A stretch of 64,000 bases of DNA from Arthrinium phaeospermum (lineage: Eukaryota; Ascomycota; Sordariomycetes; Amphisphaeriales; Apiosporaceae): assembly GCA_006503535.1 (NCBI GenBank), contig QYRS01000007.1:992001-1056000 (forward strand), written 5' to 3'. A program made the translations under genes and the position numbers. Below the pieces are notes generated by a model that saw only the letters and a list, made by a program, of their open reading frames with translations, was not told where the DNA came from and made no database searches. Within the stretch, counting starts at the first letter, position 1. Each line of letters opens with the position of its first letter. Shown here piece after piece: positions 13,633 to 25,600 of this stretch.

Positions 13633-16600
13633 AGGTTGATGGAGTACCTGCCCAGGTTTGTCGCTACCCCTTGAATCTGAGCCCCAGAATCGGAACATGA
13701 GCATACCCTACTCACAAACAAAAAGTCGAGGAGTTGGGGTGATTCTCTTGGGGTGTTGCAAGACCTTCTTTCTAGAACCGGCCTTTGTTTGCAGAGGTTG
13801 AAAGTGGTATTGCGACACGTAAGGTTGGCAGTAAGCAAGGTTGCCAAAGGTTGAATGAGCCCTGGCCGATACAAAGGGGGAAAGTGAAATCGAGGTGAGG
13901 TGCGGACGGTTTGGGGGGAAGGCAAGGCTGACGTAACACTGTCCTGCACCTTCTGGACTTCTGCAGGGAAGGAAAGGGAGCGAGGGCAGCGATCGGAGGA
14001 TCGGGGCCAAAAGGACAGAGAGACGACACCCCCGTAAGCCCAGAGAGCGAGAGAGGAAAGGGGGAGGGGCGATTGATTGGCACCAGCTTGGCGCTATTAG
14101 CAGCACACCGAAAAAGTAATTGCGCTTATTACTTTGGGGCCTCCCTCTCTAATTCGTTGCTGATGACTGCACCCCAAGAGGCCCGACAGGCAGGCAAACA
14201 GAGAAACAGCCAAGGTTCAGCAGGGCAGACACAGTGAAGCCTTTTCGGAAGGGAAAAGGTGCTGCAGTCTGTCGCGCGAGAGAGTTCAGTGGTGAAGATA
14301 AGTCACCCCCGGTTGGTTTGCGACCGCTTAATGAAGTAAAAAGGGCTCCGCTAGATGCTCTCCTCTTTTTTTAGACGGGACGATGATGGCCACCGTCAAA
14401 CCCAACGAAACTCAGTCTGAGTCAGTCAGGGAACGAGGAAGGAGCAGTGGGCAACAACAACAGAAAAGAGTGGCGCCTGGAATTCGAGGGAATGCGAGAC
14501 GGTCACCCTTTCTCGCTAAAATATATATGTACTAGGGGAGGGCGAAAGGGGGCTGCGCAATGCGAAAACGATGCAACCCGACTTGTTGGAGGGCAGCAAC
14601 ACAGGACCACTCAGAGGCGTCCGAGGGAACTGCGCAGAACAAGTCGTGGAAGGTGAAGGGTAGGTAGGCAGCAGCAAGCAGGCGCAAGCCGATTCAGTCC
14701 ACCGAACCGACGAAAATGGCCCCAAGATGCGATCGCGCAATTAAAAGGCACCTTCTCAAATAAATGAGAGGTGCGTATGAGTGTCTGTGTTTCGTGTCAA
14801 GTCAATGCGACCGGCGAGACTTTTTTTTTTGGTGATGGTGGTGGTTGCTGGTTGATTTGAAGAAGGCGATTAGAAGGATTGTCAAATGACGGGTATTAGA
14901 GAGTCAGTCGTGTGTAAGGATTGACGGGGTGATTGAATGGTGACGGGCAAGTCAGAACTATTTGGTTGATGCGACACTTTGGAAAAAAATGAAGACCCCA
15001 AATAAAAAAGGAATGCGCGAATTGAACGAAGAACGGGAAACGAGAAAATGGCGATTGATTATGCACAACGTTGGTTGACTTCGGGGTCTGTTGCGTATAT
15101 TCAATGTTGTTTTTTTGGTCGCGCGCGTCTTTGCAGTTTTGGCGAGATGCAAGAGGTGTTGCGGAAGGTAAAAACCGTCGGGGGTGCGACCGGTGATTGC
15201 TCGATTGTTTTGTCGTGTCGTAATGGCAGAGAGAGAGAGGCCGCGCGACTTTTTTGGTAGTATTGCTTTGCCGACCTGCGCTGCGCTGCTTCTACTGTTG
15301 CTTCCACAGCTATGCCAAGGTGGTGGTGATATGGGGTGGGTGGATAGAGCTGTTCGTTCCAGTTCCAGATCCAAATTCGCTCCAAGCAATGTGCAGCCCG
15401 TGTTCCAAGTCCACCAGAAGCCCACAATCTCCTGGGGGGTGGAAACCAACTTGTTTCTTGGGACAGGCAACAGGGGGTCGGGAGTCGGGGCAGAGAGGCC
15501 GGGGACCCTTCTGCTAGTGGCTGCCTCCCTCTCCCTGCTCGAACGCGACGAATGGGGATAGCCTATTGCATACCACCCTCCATCCAGGTGTGTGTGTGTG
15601 TGTGCTTGCGAGTTCAGTCACTTGGGGCCCAGGATGCCCAGTCAACCGTCCTATAAGAAGGGCAAGAGAGTGGTCGGAAGTCTGTCTGCACGATCTTGGG
15701 CAAGTAAGGGAGATATGCAATGTACCTGGCTCTGCCGTTGTACAGGCCAGCAAAAGCAAGCCCTTGTGCTCGTCCCTTTATTTTATATCCTCGTTGGTAG
15801 TAGGTATATTGATAAGACCAATAAATACCCGGCAATGACTGGCGGGCCAGCGCGTAGATAAGCCCCAACCAGCTGTGGTGGGATGGATTCCAAATCGTCC
15901 GCTACTATCCCTCCCAGAGACGAGAATAGTAAGCAGTAGCCTAGGAATGTAAACGTAGAAGGTTGGATCGCAATACCCAGCGACTACAACTCGTACAGTT
16001 TCCTGGGCAGAAAGGGCGCAACTAAGGTGTCATCACATGGGAGTTCAGTGACCGGAGGTGGAGGGCAATGTTGCTACACCACAAATCTTAGAGCGACAAC
16101 GTGACAAGACTCGAGAAGAAGCCTCATGTCATCATCATGGACCGAGGGCTCACAAGTCAGGCCAAGCAGTCATGACATTAGGGTCCATATACTATGCTGT
16201 CCATCTACCACTACTAGCAAATAGGTGGTGTGTAAGTCCTGGAGCTAGGCCAGTAGCGCCCTACAGCGGAGTTGGGGTCTATGCAAGGCAGCCCGCAGTT
16301 GACTGGCAAACAGGTCAAAACGGATAAGGTATGCACTCTCAGGGGGAAAGGAAGCTTACACCGTTGGTGTCAGGTATATTGGACCAGCCACCAGCATCTT
16401 TGCAACCTCGCATTCCATTCTTTTGTGCTTACACGCAACGCAAAGCCCAAAGCCGAGAGAGGTGGGTTCGAAGCATGATGGGCTCCAATACTTGAGATAA
16501 TAGAATCTTGCGATAGTAGCTTGCATGAAGGGTCTGTGTAATACGACACGTCGACCGACTAAACAAGCAGAAGAGACAGTTTCAAGACAACCTGCCCGGC

Positions 16601-17896
16601 TAGCGCCACGAGCTATAAGACCAGCGCAAAGCGATAAGATATAGCGCATTAATCCTACTGAAGCTGTCCAAAGGACTTACATAGCTCTCGATCAGCCCTC
16701 TTAGCCTCGAGTCTCCCTGAATCCATGGCGTCGTGGAGGCACTCGCCGGTCGAGCTGTCGCAGGGATGCCATCCAATGCTGCATGTGCGCTCGCATCGCA
16801 TTACGCCCTCGTTGATGCTATCCGGATGCATGTTTCATAGTTTGCCCCGTTCGTCAGCCGAGTGAAGATACGTCTTTTTAGACATCGACACCCGGCCGGC
16901 ATATTCGAACCCCCGTTCAAGAGAATGGCCGGCCAGGTTGCAGGAATTTTGGCAAACGTGAGGTCTTGGAAGTCGCAGGAATGGTCACGGGAACCAACCG
17001 GAAGATTGTGCCTGGCTAAGCGGAACCCTTGAATAGAGAGTAGCTATCGCGAATCTGTATGAGCAAAATGCTCTGGATGCACCTGAGTTGGGTGAGTATG
17101 GGGGGCGGGCAAGGATCATGGGTCTTGAGCAAAGCTTGGCACGAGCCCGATCAGTGCTGGCTGCATGACACTAGCAAGGGGTTCAAGAATAGGAGATCAA
17201 CCAACCAGAATCAGACCATCGAGGACCTGTCGCTCGCAAGGCCCGAGCTGCCTCTGCGCACATCATCGTCAGTCAATACGACACACATAGGTAGTGGAGG
17301 AAGTAGGTAGTATGACATCGAATCACTCCGTGGCGAAGGTGACTGAGTACGCAGAACGATATCTGGTAAAAACAACCTTGCGTGCCTACACTCAGGCGTG
17401 CCTAGTTCAAGATCACCGCTGGACGGGATACCTGAAACAAGGGCCTACATATGACGCATGCCATGTAGCTCTTGATGATGGAAGTGCCATACCAACCGTG
17501 CTTTGTAAACGCTCACGAGACCATCTTCGGGCAGCGACTTTTGCATGTTTGCGGAAAATACCTGCATACGTAGCGATAGCGGCATTAAGCCGTATCGCAA
17601 GTATCATCGGAGGAAAAATCAATAAATTGCAAGAAGCGCAGGAAATGCTCCGTCTGGCACATGCGAATCGCGAATAATACAAGAAGTCGCAACTTTCCGT
17701 CTTATCGATAAGATGCCGAAATGCTTATGTAACCTCGAATTTTCCATGGAAGTGATCCCGCTCCCCCACGAAGGCAAACGCGACTCCCCAACCAAAGCCA
17801 ATACACCTGACCATAAAAAACCCGGAACGACTCGAGCTCGGACGTGGTCTAGCATCTCAGGGAGGGAAGAGAGGGCTACAGAGAGAGGTGGACACA
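13633..17896. other. intergenic, 4.3 kb
   Basis: Starts with the purine/pyrimidine-skewed upstream region of the AHC1-like gene (13700-15000). A (TG)n run lies at about 15590-15603. It also contains a short cysteine-patterned ORF on the minus strand (16655-16831, listed separately) and a 121-codon plus-strand ORF from the ATG at 17312 to 17677. The latter ends in a helical stretch (SRIASIIGGKINKLQEAQEM) and matches nothing I recognise. No tRNA, rRNA or transposon was recognised. Confidence 0.5.
16655..16831 (-). CDS. possible small cysteine-patterned protein or exon (58 aa), unrecognised
   Basis: A 59-codon ORF including stop. Cysteines are spaced C-x3-C-x6-C-x6-C-x19-C, followed by a charged helical stretch (SGRLEAKRADREL). 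No signal peptide is visible at this start. A good splice donor (GTAAGT) lies inside the codon after REL, so the stretch could also be one exon of a larger undetected gene. Nothing upstream or downstream clarifies this. It is listed because the cysteine spacing is regular; chance remains quite possible. Confidence 0.25.
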   Translation of the reverse strand: MHPDSINEGVMRCERTCSIGWHPCDSSTGECLHDAMDSGRLEAKRADRELCKSFGQLQ

Positions 17897-18694
17897 ATGG
17901 CGACAACAGAGGACGCCGTGGCGCAACAAAATCCCGGCCGCAACACCACCACCGCACCCACAAAGCGCAAGCGCAGCGAGCCGCCAACACCAAACCCCGC
18001 AGCAGCAGCAGCAGCGCCGCCCTGCAAGCGGCCGCGGCTGGCCTCGGCCCTGAACATCGCCGAGGCGAGCGACGCCAAGATCCTCGCCGCGGTCGAGTCC
18101 AAGTACGACGTGCAGACGCACTCGGTCATCTCGTCGTCCAAGATCCAAAAGAAGGTGGCCTCCGTCCTCCGGCATCTACAGTCACCGACGACGACGCCCG
18201 CATCCAACCCGTCGCCGAGGCCGCGCGTGTCGGTTCTGCGCGCCCGCGCCGCGGACGCCGGGAAACTGATCAGCATCGCCGAGATCGCGAAGCGGGAGAT
18301 GCTCAAGAGCAGCGGCGGGCGGTGGTACCAGTACATTGCGCTGGGCTCGGAGACGAAGGAGGTGGAACGCGACGATAAGCCGAGCATGTCTAGTGCTCAG
18401 AAGGAAGGGAAGACCGTGATCGAAGATACCATACTTGGACGCCAGATCCAGGGCCAGTCCGCGACCGGTGACACCGATGATGAGCAGCAGCAACATCAGG
18501 AGACAGGACGGGACGAAGATGACGAACGCGATGACGGCTTCGAAGAAATGAAGACCCCTTTCGAGCGTGCCATCGAAGGCACATCCAAGATTCGCGCGGC
18601 GCCAGTGATGAGTCTATTCCTGTCTCCCATACCGATCGATGAACTACGAAGGCGCTATGGAGAGCAGACGAACAATGATCCCGCTGACACTTGA
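17897..18694 (+). CDS. Alba-like domain protein
   Basis: Predicted nucleic-acid-binding protein of 265 aa, uninterrupted. It starts at the ATG at 17897 (MATTEDAV). The N-terminus is low complexity with a nuclear-localisation-like KRKR (23-26), an alanine run and CKRPR. The Alba fold region spans about 69-160: KYDVQTHSVISSSKIQKKV, then VSVLRARAADAGKLISIAEIAKRE and WYQYIALGSETKE, the pattern of Alba/Rpp20/Rpp25 proteins. The C-terminus is acidic and Gln-rich. Fungal Alba proteins of this type are poorly characterised; roles in RNase P/MRP or RNA regulation are inferred from the fold only. The gene converges on vtc1. Confidence 0.75.
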   Translation: MATTEDAVAQQNPGRNTTTAPTKRKRSEPPTPNPAAAAAAPPCKRPRLASALNIAEASDAKILAAVESKYDVQTHSVISSSKIQKKVASVLRHLQSPTTTPASNPSPRPRVSVLRARAADAGKLISIAEIAKREMLKSSGGRWYQYIALGSETKEVERDDKPSMSSAQKEGKTVIEDTILGRQIQGQSATGDTDDEQQQHQETGRDEDDERDDGFEEMKTPFERAIEGTSKIRAAPVMSLFLSPIPIDELRRRYGEQTNNDPADT

Positions 18695-19511
18695 ACACAA
18701 CGCAAGGCACCTCGATGGATCGATTGCTCTCAAGTACCATCGTACGCCATCGACTACTGCTCTACATGACATGATTGAGACTGGCCATGACTGGTATAAT
18801 CATGGAAGTTCTCAACAACCAACGGTAGCCATGATATTCCAATTCGGATGTAGTAATTTTCCTTGAGCAAGAGAGTGTATGGCTGCTGCCTTGAGAGTAT
18901 GGCCCAGAGCTGTTCATCATGCACACAAAGCACCTTCACGCATGGCTCCTAGGTATGAGTACTTCAAAGCGGTATCAAACCAAAGTGGTTTTGACAGACA
19001 CGTTTCTCCGGTTTCTTATTCTGGCTTATTTGATTTGATATGTAGAGAGCATTGCTCGTGTTCCAAGGTCTAAAGGAGTTGGCATGTATACACTTTGTCT
19101 CGGCTCTCGTGCATCGTGATAGCGTTCTATATTGCTTGGGACCTATATTCAGAGATACCCAGGTCTTCTATACAATTTATGATACCCATTGGTAGCCCTA
19201 TACTATTTACAATGCGGTGCTCCAATTCCTGAGATGCACCCTGTCCATTCCATTATGTAACAAACTTCAATTTTTCTTCGCAGTGCGCCGGGTAATACAG
19301 TTATCACAGCCTCGGTCTTTCTCCCCCATAAAGCTATTTGCATCGGCACGTAACAGTCTTTACATGGCTCGTCAAATCGCCAGTTCTTCGTGCGCCTATC
19401 GGAGTCCTTGTAGTTGGCAGCTGATACCAGCATATCAGGCTGTACCAAGCTTAACCCCGGCTTCCATAGGCTTTATATACGTTGGAATCGGATAAGATCA
19501 TAAGATCCTCC
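18695..19511. other. convergent 3' intergenic region
   Basis: The 3' flanks of the Alba gene and vtc1. No supportable gene seen. Confidence 0.6.
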
Positions 19512-19977
19512 CTAGACTCGCTTCTCGCGGTAGGCAATACGGAGGACAAAGTTGACAATGACAGCCAGCAGCAGGACGATGGCCAAAAGAGTCGGGCCGT
19601 AGCGGTCGTCAAATCCGGCCTGTCCCCTCCTTCGTATGGAGCTTGCACGCCAGTGGTACGTGACGAGTGCATATCATGGTGAGCATCGCAACACCGGTAA
19701 AGAGAAATGCCGAGATGAAGGCGGGTCGGTCACCGAAGTTCAGCATACCGATAGCCAGGGCGCCCAGGACCACGGTAAAGTTGAGCCATGACAGGAAGGT
19801 TCGCTCGTTGGCGAAAAAGACCTTTGGTTCGACGCGGGTAGGCAGGGCTATGCGCTTGCCTATTTGCAAAAGAAAGAGGAGTCACTTGTCAGTCGGGTGT
19901 GGCCGGAGTCGGAAGCAGAGGTACCACAGCGGTGTTTATTTACCTGGGGCAGTCTGAAGAAGAGGTTGGCTCGACAT
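19512..19977 (-). CDS. vacuolar transporter chaperone 1 (VTC complex, polyphosphate synthesis), one frame break
   Basis: Small three-TM subunit of the VTC complex, which makes polyphosphate and moves it into the vacuole. Exon 1 is 19977-19944 ([12 protein letters not shown]) and exon 2 is 19859-19512, with a GTAAAT...TAG intron splitting the glycine codon. The DUF202 signature [27 protein letters not shown] is plain, followed by membrane segments. The frame breaks near 19670, where about two bases are missing between MI and [16 protein letters not shown]. Beyond it the sequence continues normally through the last membrane segment ([17 protein letters not shown]) to the TAG. With the gap filled the protein would be about 127 aa, the normal VTC1 length, so consensus error is likely. 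Confidence 0.92.
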
Positions 19978-21883
19978 GTTTGGTGGAATAAAGACGGCGA
20001 CTAGCAGCGTCTTGCGTGATCGTCGGGGGATCGATGGTACAAGAAAACTTTGTTAAAGGTTGTACGGCGGCGGGACGGGTCTGGGTAACTGCTGAGAGAC
20101 ACGGGATCTTGTTAGCTCATGTAGAGTTGGAGATACAACAAGATGGAGGGAGGATGGGCAAACGTCTCGTTGCTTGGACGCCAAGGGAACAACACCGCGC
20201 ACTCTGCACTGAAACAACAGTTCAATACCTACCAAGTCGGGCAAAATGACAACTCTGATCAGACTCTTCAAGCGACACGGAATATCGTGATGAGGAGGCT
20301 ATCAGTTTCCTCGAGCGACTGGGACGGGCGACAGTAGAAGAATAGAAAATGTATTGATCAATGGATGTAAGTTGAGAAAAATGACGAACGGCGTATCGAA
20401 TCAGAAGCTTCAATTCACTGCTTTGAGCGCAACAACAGCTTAGGTGCAGACCGCAGCCACCGAGAGTTGCCCGCTTTTGTGCATGATCTGGGCTCAGGCT
20501 GTCCTCTGACTGGCTGGACAGAAGAACCGAGCGGGCTATTTAGCTCGACTTCTTAGTTGCTTTGGGCGATACTTCGGTACGGCAGCTATTGAGGCCCCCA
20601 CTGTGGCCGTCGTGGAAGCCCATCCGCGACATAAAAGCCAGGCACGTGGGCACATTCCTTTTTCTAACTGGTCACCGTCTTGCAGGGGATATGGTTACAC
20701 AAACAAATCCCGCGGTCTTATTATTGATCAGTCACGATTTCCGTGATAGTAACGACTGATTCTGTACAACCAGACCATAGTCCGGTGGGCGGCATTCTGC
20801 ATTTCTCCCCTTACTGAGGCTTGCTGGGGCTCCGGCTGTGTTTTTCCTGCTTGGCCCAGGAGGCAGGGGGTTGCTTGCGATTATGTCATAATGGATATTG
20901 GTCCATGTTGTTTGTCACTTGTGTCGTTGCTACGGCAAGGCGCTTGGGGACCGTAAGAAGAATTGCGACCCGGCTATGTTTAAAGAAGTAGTGGGTTTTT
21001 TGATCTGTAACCATAACACCAATCTGTAGATAATCGAGACCGCAACTTCTCAATCCTGGGGAAATAAGAGCAATGATCCTGCAATCAACCAGCTTGCAGA
21101 TGTACATGAGAAAGAAGCGGCGGTACTCTATTTGGTTGAAACTCAAATTGTCGGGAATCCTGCCTTTTCAAGTATGTACATATCGAAGCAACATTGCTAT
21201 CATCTATCATTGGCTGAGGTTCCCGCAACCATCGAGTGCCGGGTCAGTAGAGTTGAAGTGATACACGCCTCGTGTAAGAACGCACCACCCATAACACGAC
21301 AAGCCTCCCACTCTCACGTGCCTCGATTAATTCTATTCTACCCCGCGATCCAGTTGAGCGATAGATGACCTCAGCTTAAAAGCTTCTGGCTTCTGAGCTT
21401 CCTTCTCAGAAGTAGTGGCAGCTTTTGGCTCAGATGGCCCGTGCATATTGAAGAGTGCGGCCCACACTGCATATGCACATCTCCCAGTGTCCTCCTTCAC
21501 CCGAAAAGAGCTGAGCAAATGAAAGAAAGAAAGGGAAAAAGCGGAGGATGGCGCCGGCCGGAGATGCTGCTAATCTAACCTACCCGACAGCCTGCTGCTA
21601 TCTTACTTTGCGGTGCCCTACCTATCCCCCTTACAACAACACCTTGATCAATTGAATTGACCGCAGTACCGCTTGCCTGCCGTAACCATTACAGAACCGA
21701 CTATTGCTTCATTGACACAAGGCTGTTGCTCCTAGGCTGTCCCATCCGCGCTTGGGCTAACAGCATTTTCACCACCACCTTCGCCTGGCCCGATCAATTC
21801 TCGTCCACCATCAAAGCCGCGCTCCAGCTCCAGCGCAAATTCAGATATACCCTCCTTCGGGCGCATATTCACCAAACACAACA
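19978..21883. other. divergent intergenic region between vtc1 and the dynein light chain gene
   Basis: A shared upstream region of 1.9 kb. It contains a GCACGTGGG E-box (20642-20650, listed separately), another CACGTG near 21316, and CT-rich leader sequence before 21884. No supportable gene. Confidence 0.6.
20642..20650. promoter_or_regulatory. candidate Pho4/NUC-1-type E-box upstream of vtc1
   Basis: GCACGTGGG lies about 665 bp upstream of the vtc1 start. CACGTGGG is the high-affinity core of yeast Pho4, and VTC genes are phosphate-regulated in yeast; NUC-1 is the filamentous-fungal counterpart. The site is seen in the sequence; its use here is inference. Confidence 0.4.
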
Positions 21884-22606
21884 ATGGCTACACCTACCAA
21901 CATTGTATGCGACCCCCGCGAGCACTTTTGATAAAAACCCAATCGCTAATCCCAATCTCGCGTGCAGCCCGTTGGCGCAACCCGTTTGCGGCAGATTGCC
22001 ACCGATGTATGTTCGCCAACCGATCCCATCGCACCAACATTACAAAGACCATGATGACTGAACGGGTTCAACTTTGAGTTAGGCTTGCCAAAGCGCCATC
22101 GGTGGTGCCGAATACTACGAGCACGCCAGGGTTGAGCATTGGAACTCGTCCATTATCGTACGTGCCATTGTCCCTTCCAACACCAAGATGTCGCAACTCC
22201 GATAACGGCGACCTGGAGTGTCCTCGATACTGATACATCCGTCCTTGATATCTAGAACTCAATCCTCAAGTCCCTTATCTCCGAGGCCACTCCCTCGGGC
22301 TCCCAGGGGCCTGCGCATAAGTTTATCGTCAACAGCACCATCGTCCAGCATCTCGTCCCTACTTCGTCATTGAACAGGCCCAAGGGTGGCAGCGACAACA
22401 AGGGGGAAGAGCCACGCATCAGCACCAGCGACGGTGGCGGCGCGACTGCTACTGACGGCAAACCGCACGTTGGACGCCGTGGCATGCACTCGGCTACCCA
22501 GGCCTTCTGGAACGAGAAGACGGACGGCATGTGGAGCTTCAAGTACGATGGTGGCGAAAGCAAGGGCATGGACGTTGTGATCAGCGTCATATGGGTCGCA
22601 GTGTAA
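21884..22606 (+). CDS. dynein light chain, Tctex/DYNLT type
   Basis: Light chain that binds the dynein intermediate chain and cargo at the motor. Exons are 21884-21904, 21968-22006, 22083-22157 and 22256-22606, all in phase 0 with GT/AG ends, giving 161 aa. MATPTNIPVGATRLRQIATDA is followed by CQSAIGGAEYYEHARVEHWN, ILKSLI, HKFIVNSTIVQ and the C-terminal strand pair NEKTDGMWSFKYDGGE...MDVVISVIWVAV, which is diagnostic of the Tctex-1 fold. A Gly/Ser/Asp-rich insert (about residues 80-115) lengthens the protein relative to the usual 110-120 aa; similar inserts are common in fungi. The frame is clean. Confidence 0.9.
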
Positions 22607-25600
22607 GGAGGGTCTATTGTTGGTTCAAGAAACAACCTGCGAGCGCAAAAAAGGGGTGAATAGCACAAAGGCGTACAGCCTCCTGAGACCAGCGACAAAA
22701 GTCGAGCAGCGGATGCCGCGAAGAGCGACCCAGGAATCGGGACATGGGAGCGCACTGCCTGAGTCGAGGCAGATAACGCGACACGTACTTCCGAGGGTGT
22801 ATAGCACGCGAGTTAGCTAGGCGGGATCAGAACGTCCTTTGTAAGTTATTGTACATGTATAGTTGTAGGGGATAGCAAATCAGCCATCCAACGTAATGGC
22901 AATACTTCAAGAGAAAACCAACCCCTGTGTCTGCACAATTCTGTTGTCAGTAGTGGTATAGATGTTGCACCTTGACGGCTTTCTGGCGGTGGCTACGAAA
23001 ACCGGCAATGAACATCTGACATATTACCAAAGTGAAGTCACAGAGGCACACTTCTACAATACGCACAGGCATTGCTTGGCCAGACCTAGCTAGATACCAT
23101 CGAGGTTATAAATGCCATACATACGATGCTAATGCAGGCTCGCGCGGTAAGTGGAGATGGTCGATAGCAGCCGGGTCATAGTACTAACTACGGCATATCA
23201 CATCACTGGAGGTGCATTCAAGGTTATAGTATCACTATATCAGTAACAGGCAACAGGGGTCTTGGCTCTTTGCCTGGCTACCCAGGCCTGACTCGAATAA
23301 TGAGCTGTCAGCTCTCCAATGGATGCCTCAAAATAGGCACGCAAGGTTCGTTCTTCGCTAGGAGACCATGTGGAAACCGCAGTGTCTCTGGATGAAATGC
23401 GGACTCCAGGCTGTGGCGGTTATCGGCGCCGATGCACGCCCATTCTCATCCCGCCAGACGAACATCAGCAGAGGTGCCTTCTACCGAAGATATGCCTGCT
23501 CGGGGAGTGAGATTCAAGCCCTGGTGCCTCGACAACTTGTTCCTCTGAAGTCTTCTGTGAGGATGTCGTTTGTGGAGGAGGAGAAAATGTTGTCCCAGAC
23601 CATGAGAAACGAGTAATGACAGTCCATTGGCCCGGCCGTAGTGCAGTAATCATGTCTCGGCAGCGAGAGACATGACAGAGACAAGTCCTCTTCCCAGCAT
23701 ATTGCCGAGTCAAGTAATCATAGCCGCCGATCAAGACCCTGAATATGACCCACCCCACCACACACCAACTGCCAACTTACCACCACATTTCAACGTAATG
23801 AAAGAAATGAAAGATGGTTGCCAGGTAATAGGGCATCCATCTCGAAAAGGGCACGAGGGGTCCCAGGAACGCGCTACACAACGTGATCGTTGGCGGAAGC
23901 GAACAAATGGGAATTATTCCTGCATCGCCTGACATCGGGCCACAGAAGAAGGAGGGTTGAGGGTGAGACTGAAGGGACTTGGGAATGGTTGCACAGCAGA
24001 AAGTGAAAACGAGGGATCGCCCGGGGCGGCCTAGACCCGGAATGCGGCGACGGACATAGCCCAAGCCTTGCTGCCTTGCGACCTAGCCCAGCTTCAGCCA
24101 ATCTTTGTGCCCTTCTCAGCTGCGGGTGGTCACAGTCGTTGTCACATTTTGCCTAGTTATGCATATGTAGCTGCTTCTGGTAGATGGCAGGCTTTTATGA
24201 GTTGTTACTGTTATGTTGCTGTTGCTGCCGACTTGGGTTACTTGACTTGCTGACATGCCAAGTTTCCCTTTTTGCCACTCGCAATGCGCGGCATGTAGGG
24301 AAAACCCGGGGGAAAGGTGGGAAGAGAGATCCTTTCTGTCCAGAACTCCGTCTTCTGACCCTCAGTGACGACTTCCAACACACTTGTCTGTTGTGATCGT
24401 TGCTCGATCGCTGGCCTGCAGCGAGAACAGTGATGAGCACAGTACCGAAAATATGGCGGTCTAAAGCCCAGCCCGACAGTCACCAGTGGCCAGCTAGCAG
24501 CCCTAGCTGACGGCGGCATGAATGCTGATGTTTGTCTTCATTATCCTCGATAATGATCAACAGCCACAAGAACCAAGCGGAATACAGCCGGTTGCGACCG
24601 CCTACATGTACCCAGTTTTCTCTGGACCCGGGACCCGCCTAAACGACGTCAGTCAAGCTCTGGAAGGCCCAGCAGGCGGCTTCCGATTTGAGGGGCTCTG
24701 GATCAGGAGGGCTCGAGGGGTTTGGGGTCTTTTCCTTTTGCCAGGCGCCAATGTACGGTTGACAGCACCGAGAAACGGATCAAGGGATTGCGTTGCAAGA
24801 GAGAGCCCAATTGCGTCCTTCCATTGGCTTATCTGCGACCTCACGATACCCCACGGCACACATCATCAGGATGCGATCCCCCCCAGACCAAGCCGGCTGA
24901 TTCGTACCGGAGCCCGGCGGCTAGGCTGTCCCCTACTTTGTTTACAGTGTCAAGTTTTGCCTAGATTCTGGGGGTGGGGGTTAGTTTTCTGGTGCTCAAG
25001 CATGAGACTGTCACCCATCCATCTCGACAGGAGCCTCCATGACACCTGGAAGTCCACGGGAAACCATATTGTTTCCCGCTGGCTGCTTAACGACTGACTT
25101 TAATCTTGCCTCAAGCCTCGGAATTCAGGTCAAGCCGTTGGAGGCTGGGGGTAGAGCGCCAATCACAAAAGGCGCCGTCTGCTTCTGGTACGAACCTTTT
25201 TCCCTGCATTGTTTCAAAGGGGGTGTTCAGGCGAGGCTTGCACGTTAGATCTAAACTCTGTATGTGGTTATGACCCGAGGTGATGGTAACTATTCACTCA
25301 CTCAGCCTCTGTCACGAGCTCGTCATCTTCACTGGGGAATCCCCCGTATCGGGCAAGATACTGGTAGTAGTAGGTAGGTCTGGGGAAATCCAGATGGCTA
25401 TGTGACAAAGACGATCAAACGGTCATCCCAAATCATTCTACAATTACGTAGGCCACGTATCTACGCCGCTGGCTTCTCAATCCTCGGGGCCAGATTACAT
25501 CGACGTAACAAATGCAAGTACTGTAGCGAGGGACTCTTCAAGAAAGGCCAGAACATATGCGCACTGTTCCCGATGGGCTAGGTAGTGGGGTCAGTCGGTG

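Noticed and set aside
16440..16495. GGTTCGAAGC resembling a tRNA T-loop
   Set aside because: No matching acceptor, D-arm or anticodon arm could be folded around it.
17312..17677. A 121-codon ORF just upstream of the Alba gene
   Set aside because: Plausible helices but no known family, no splice or promoter support; not called as a gene.
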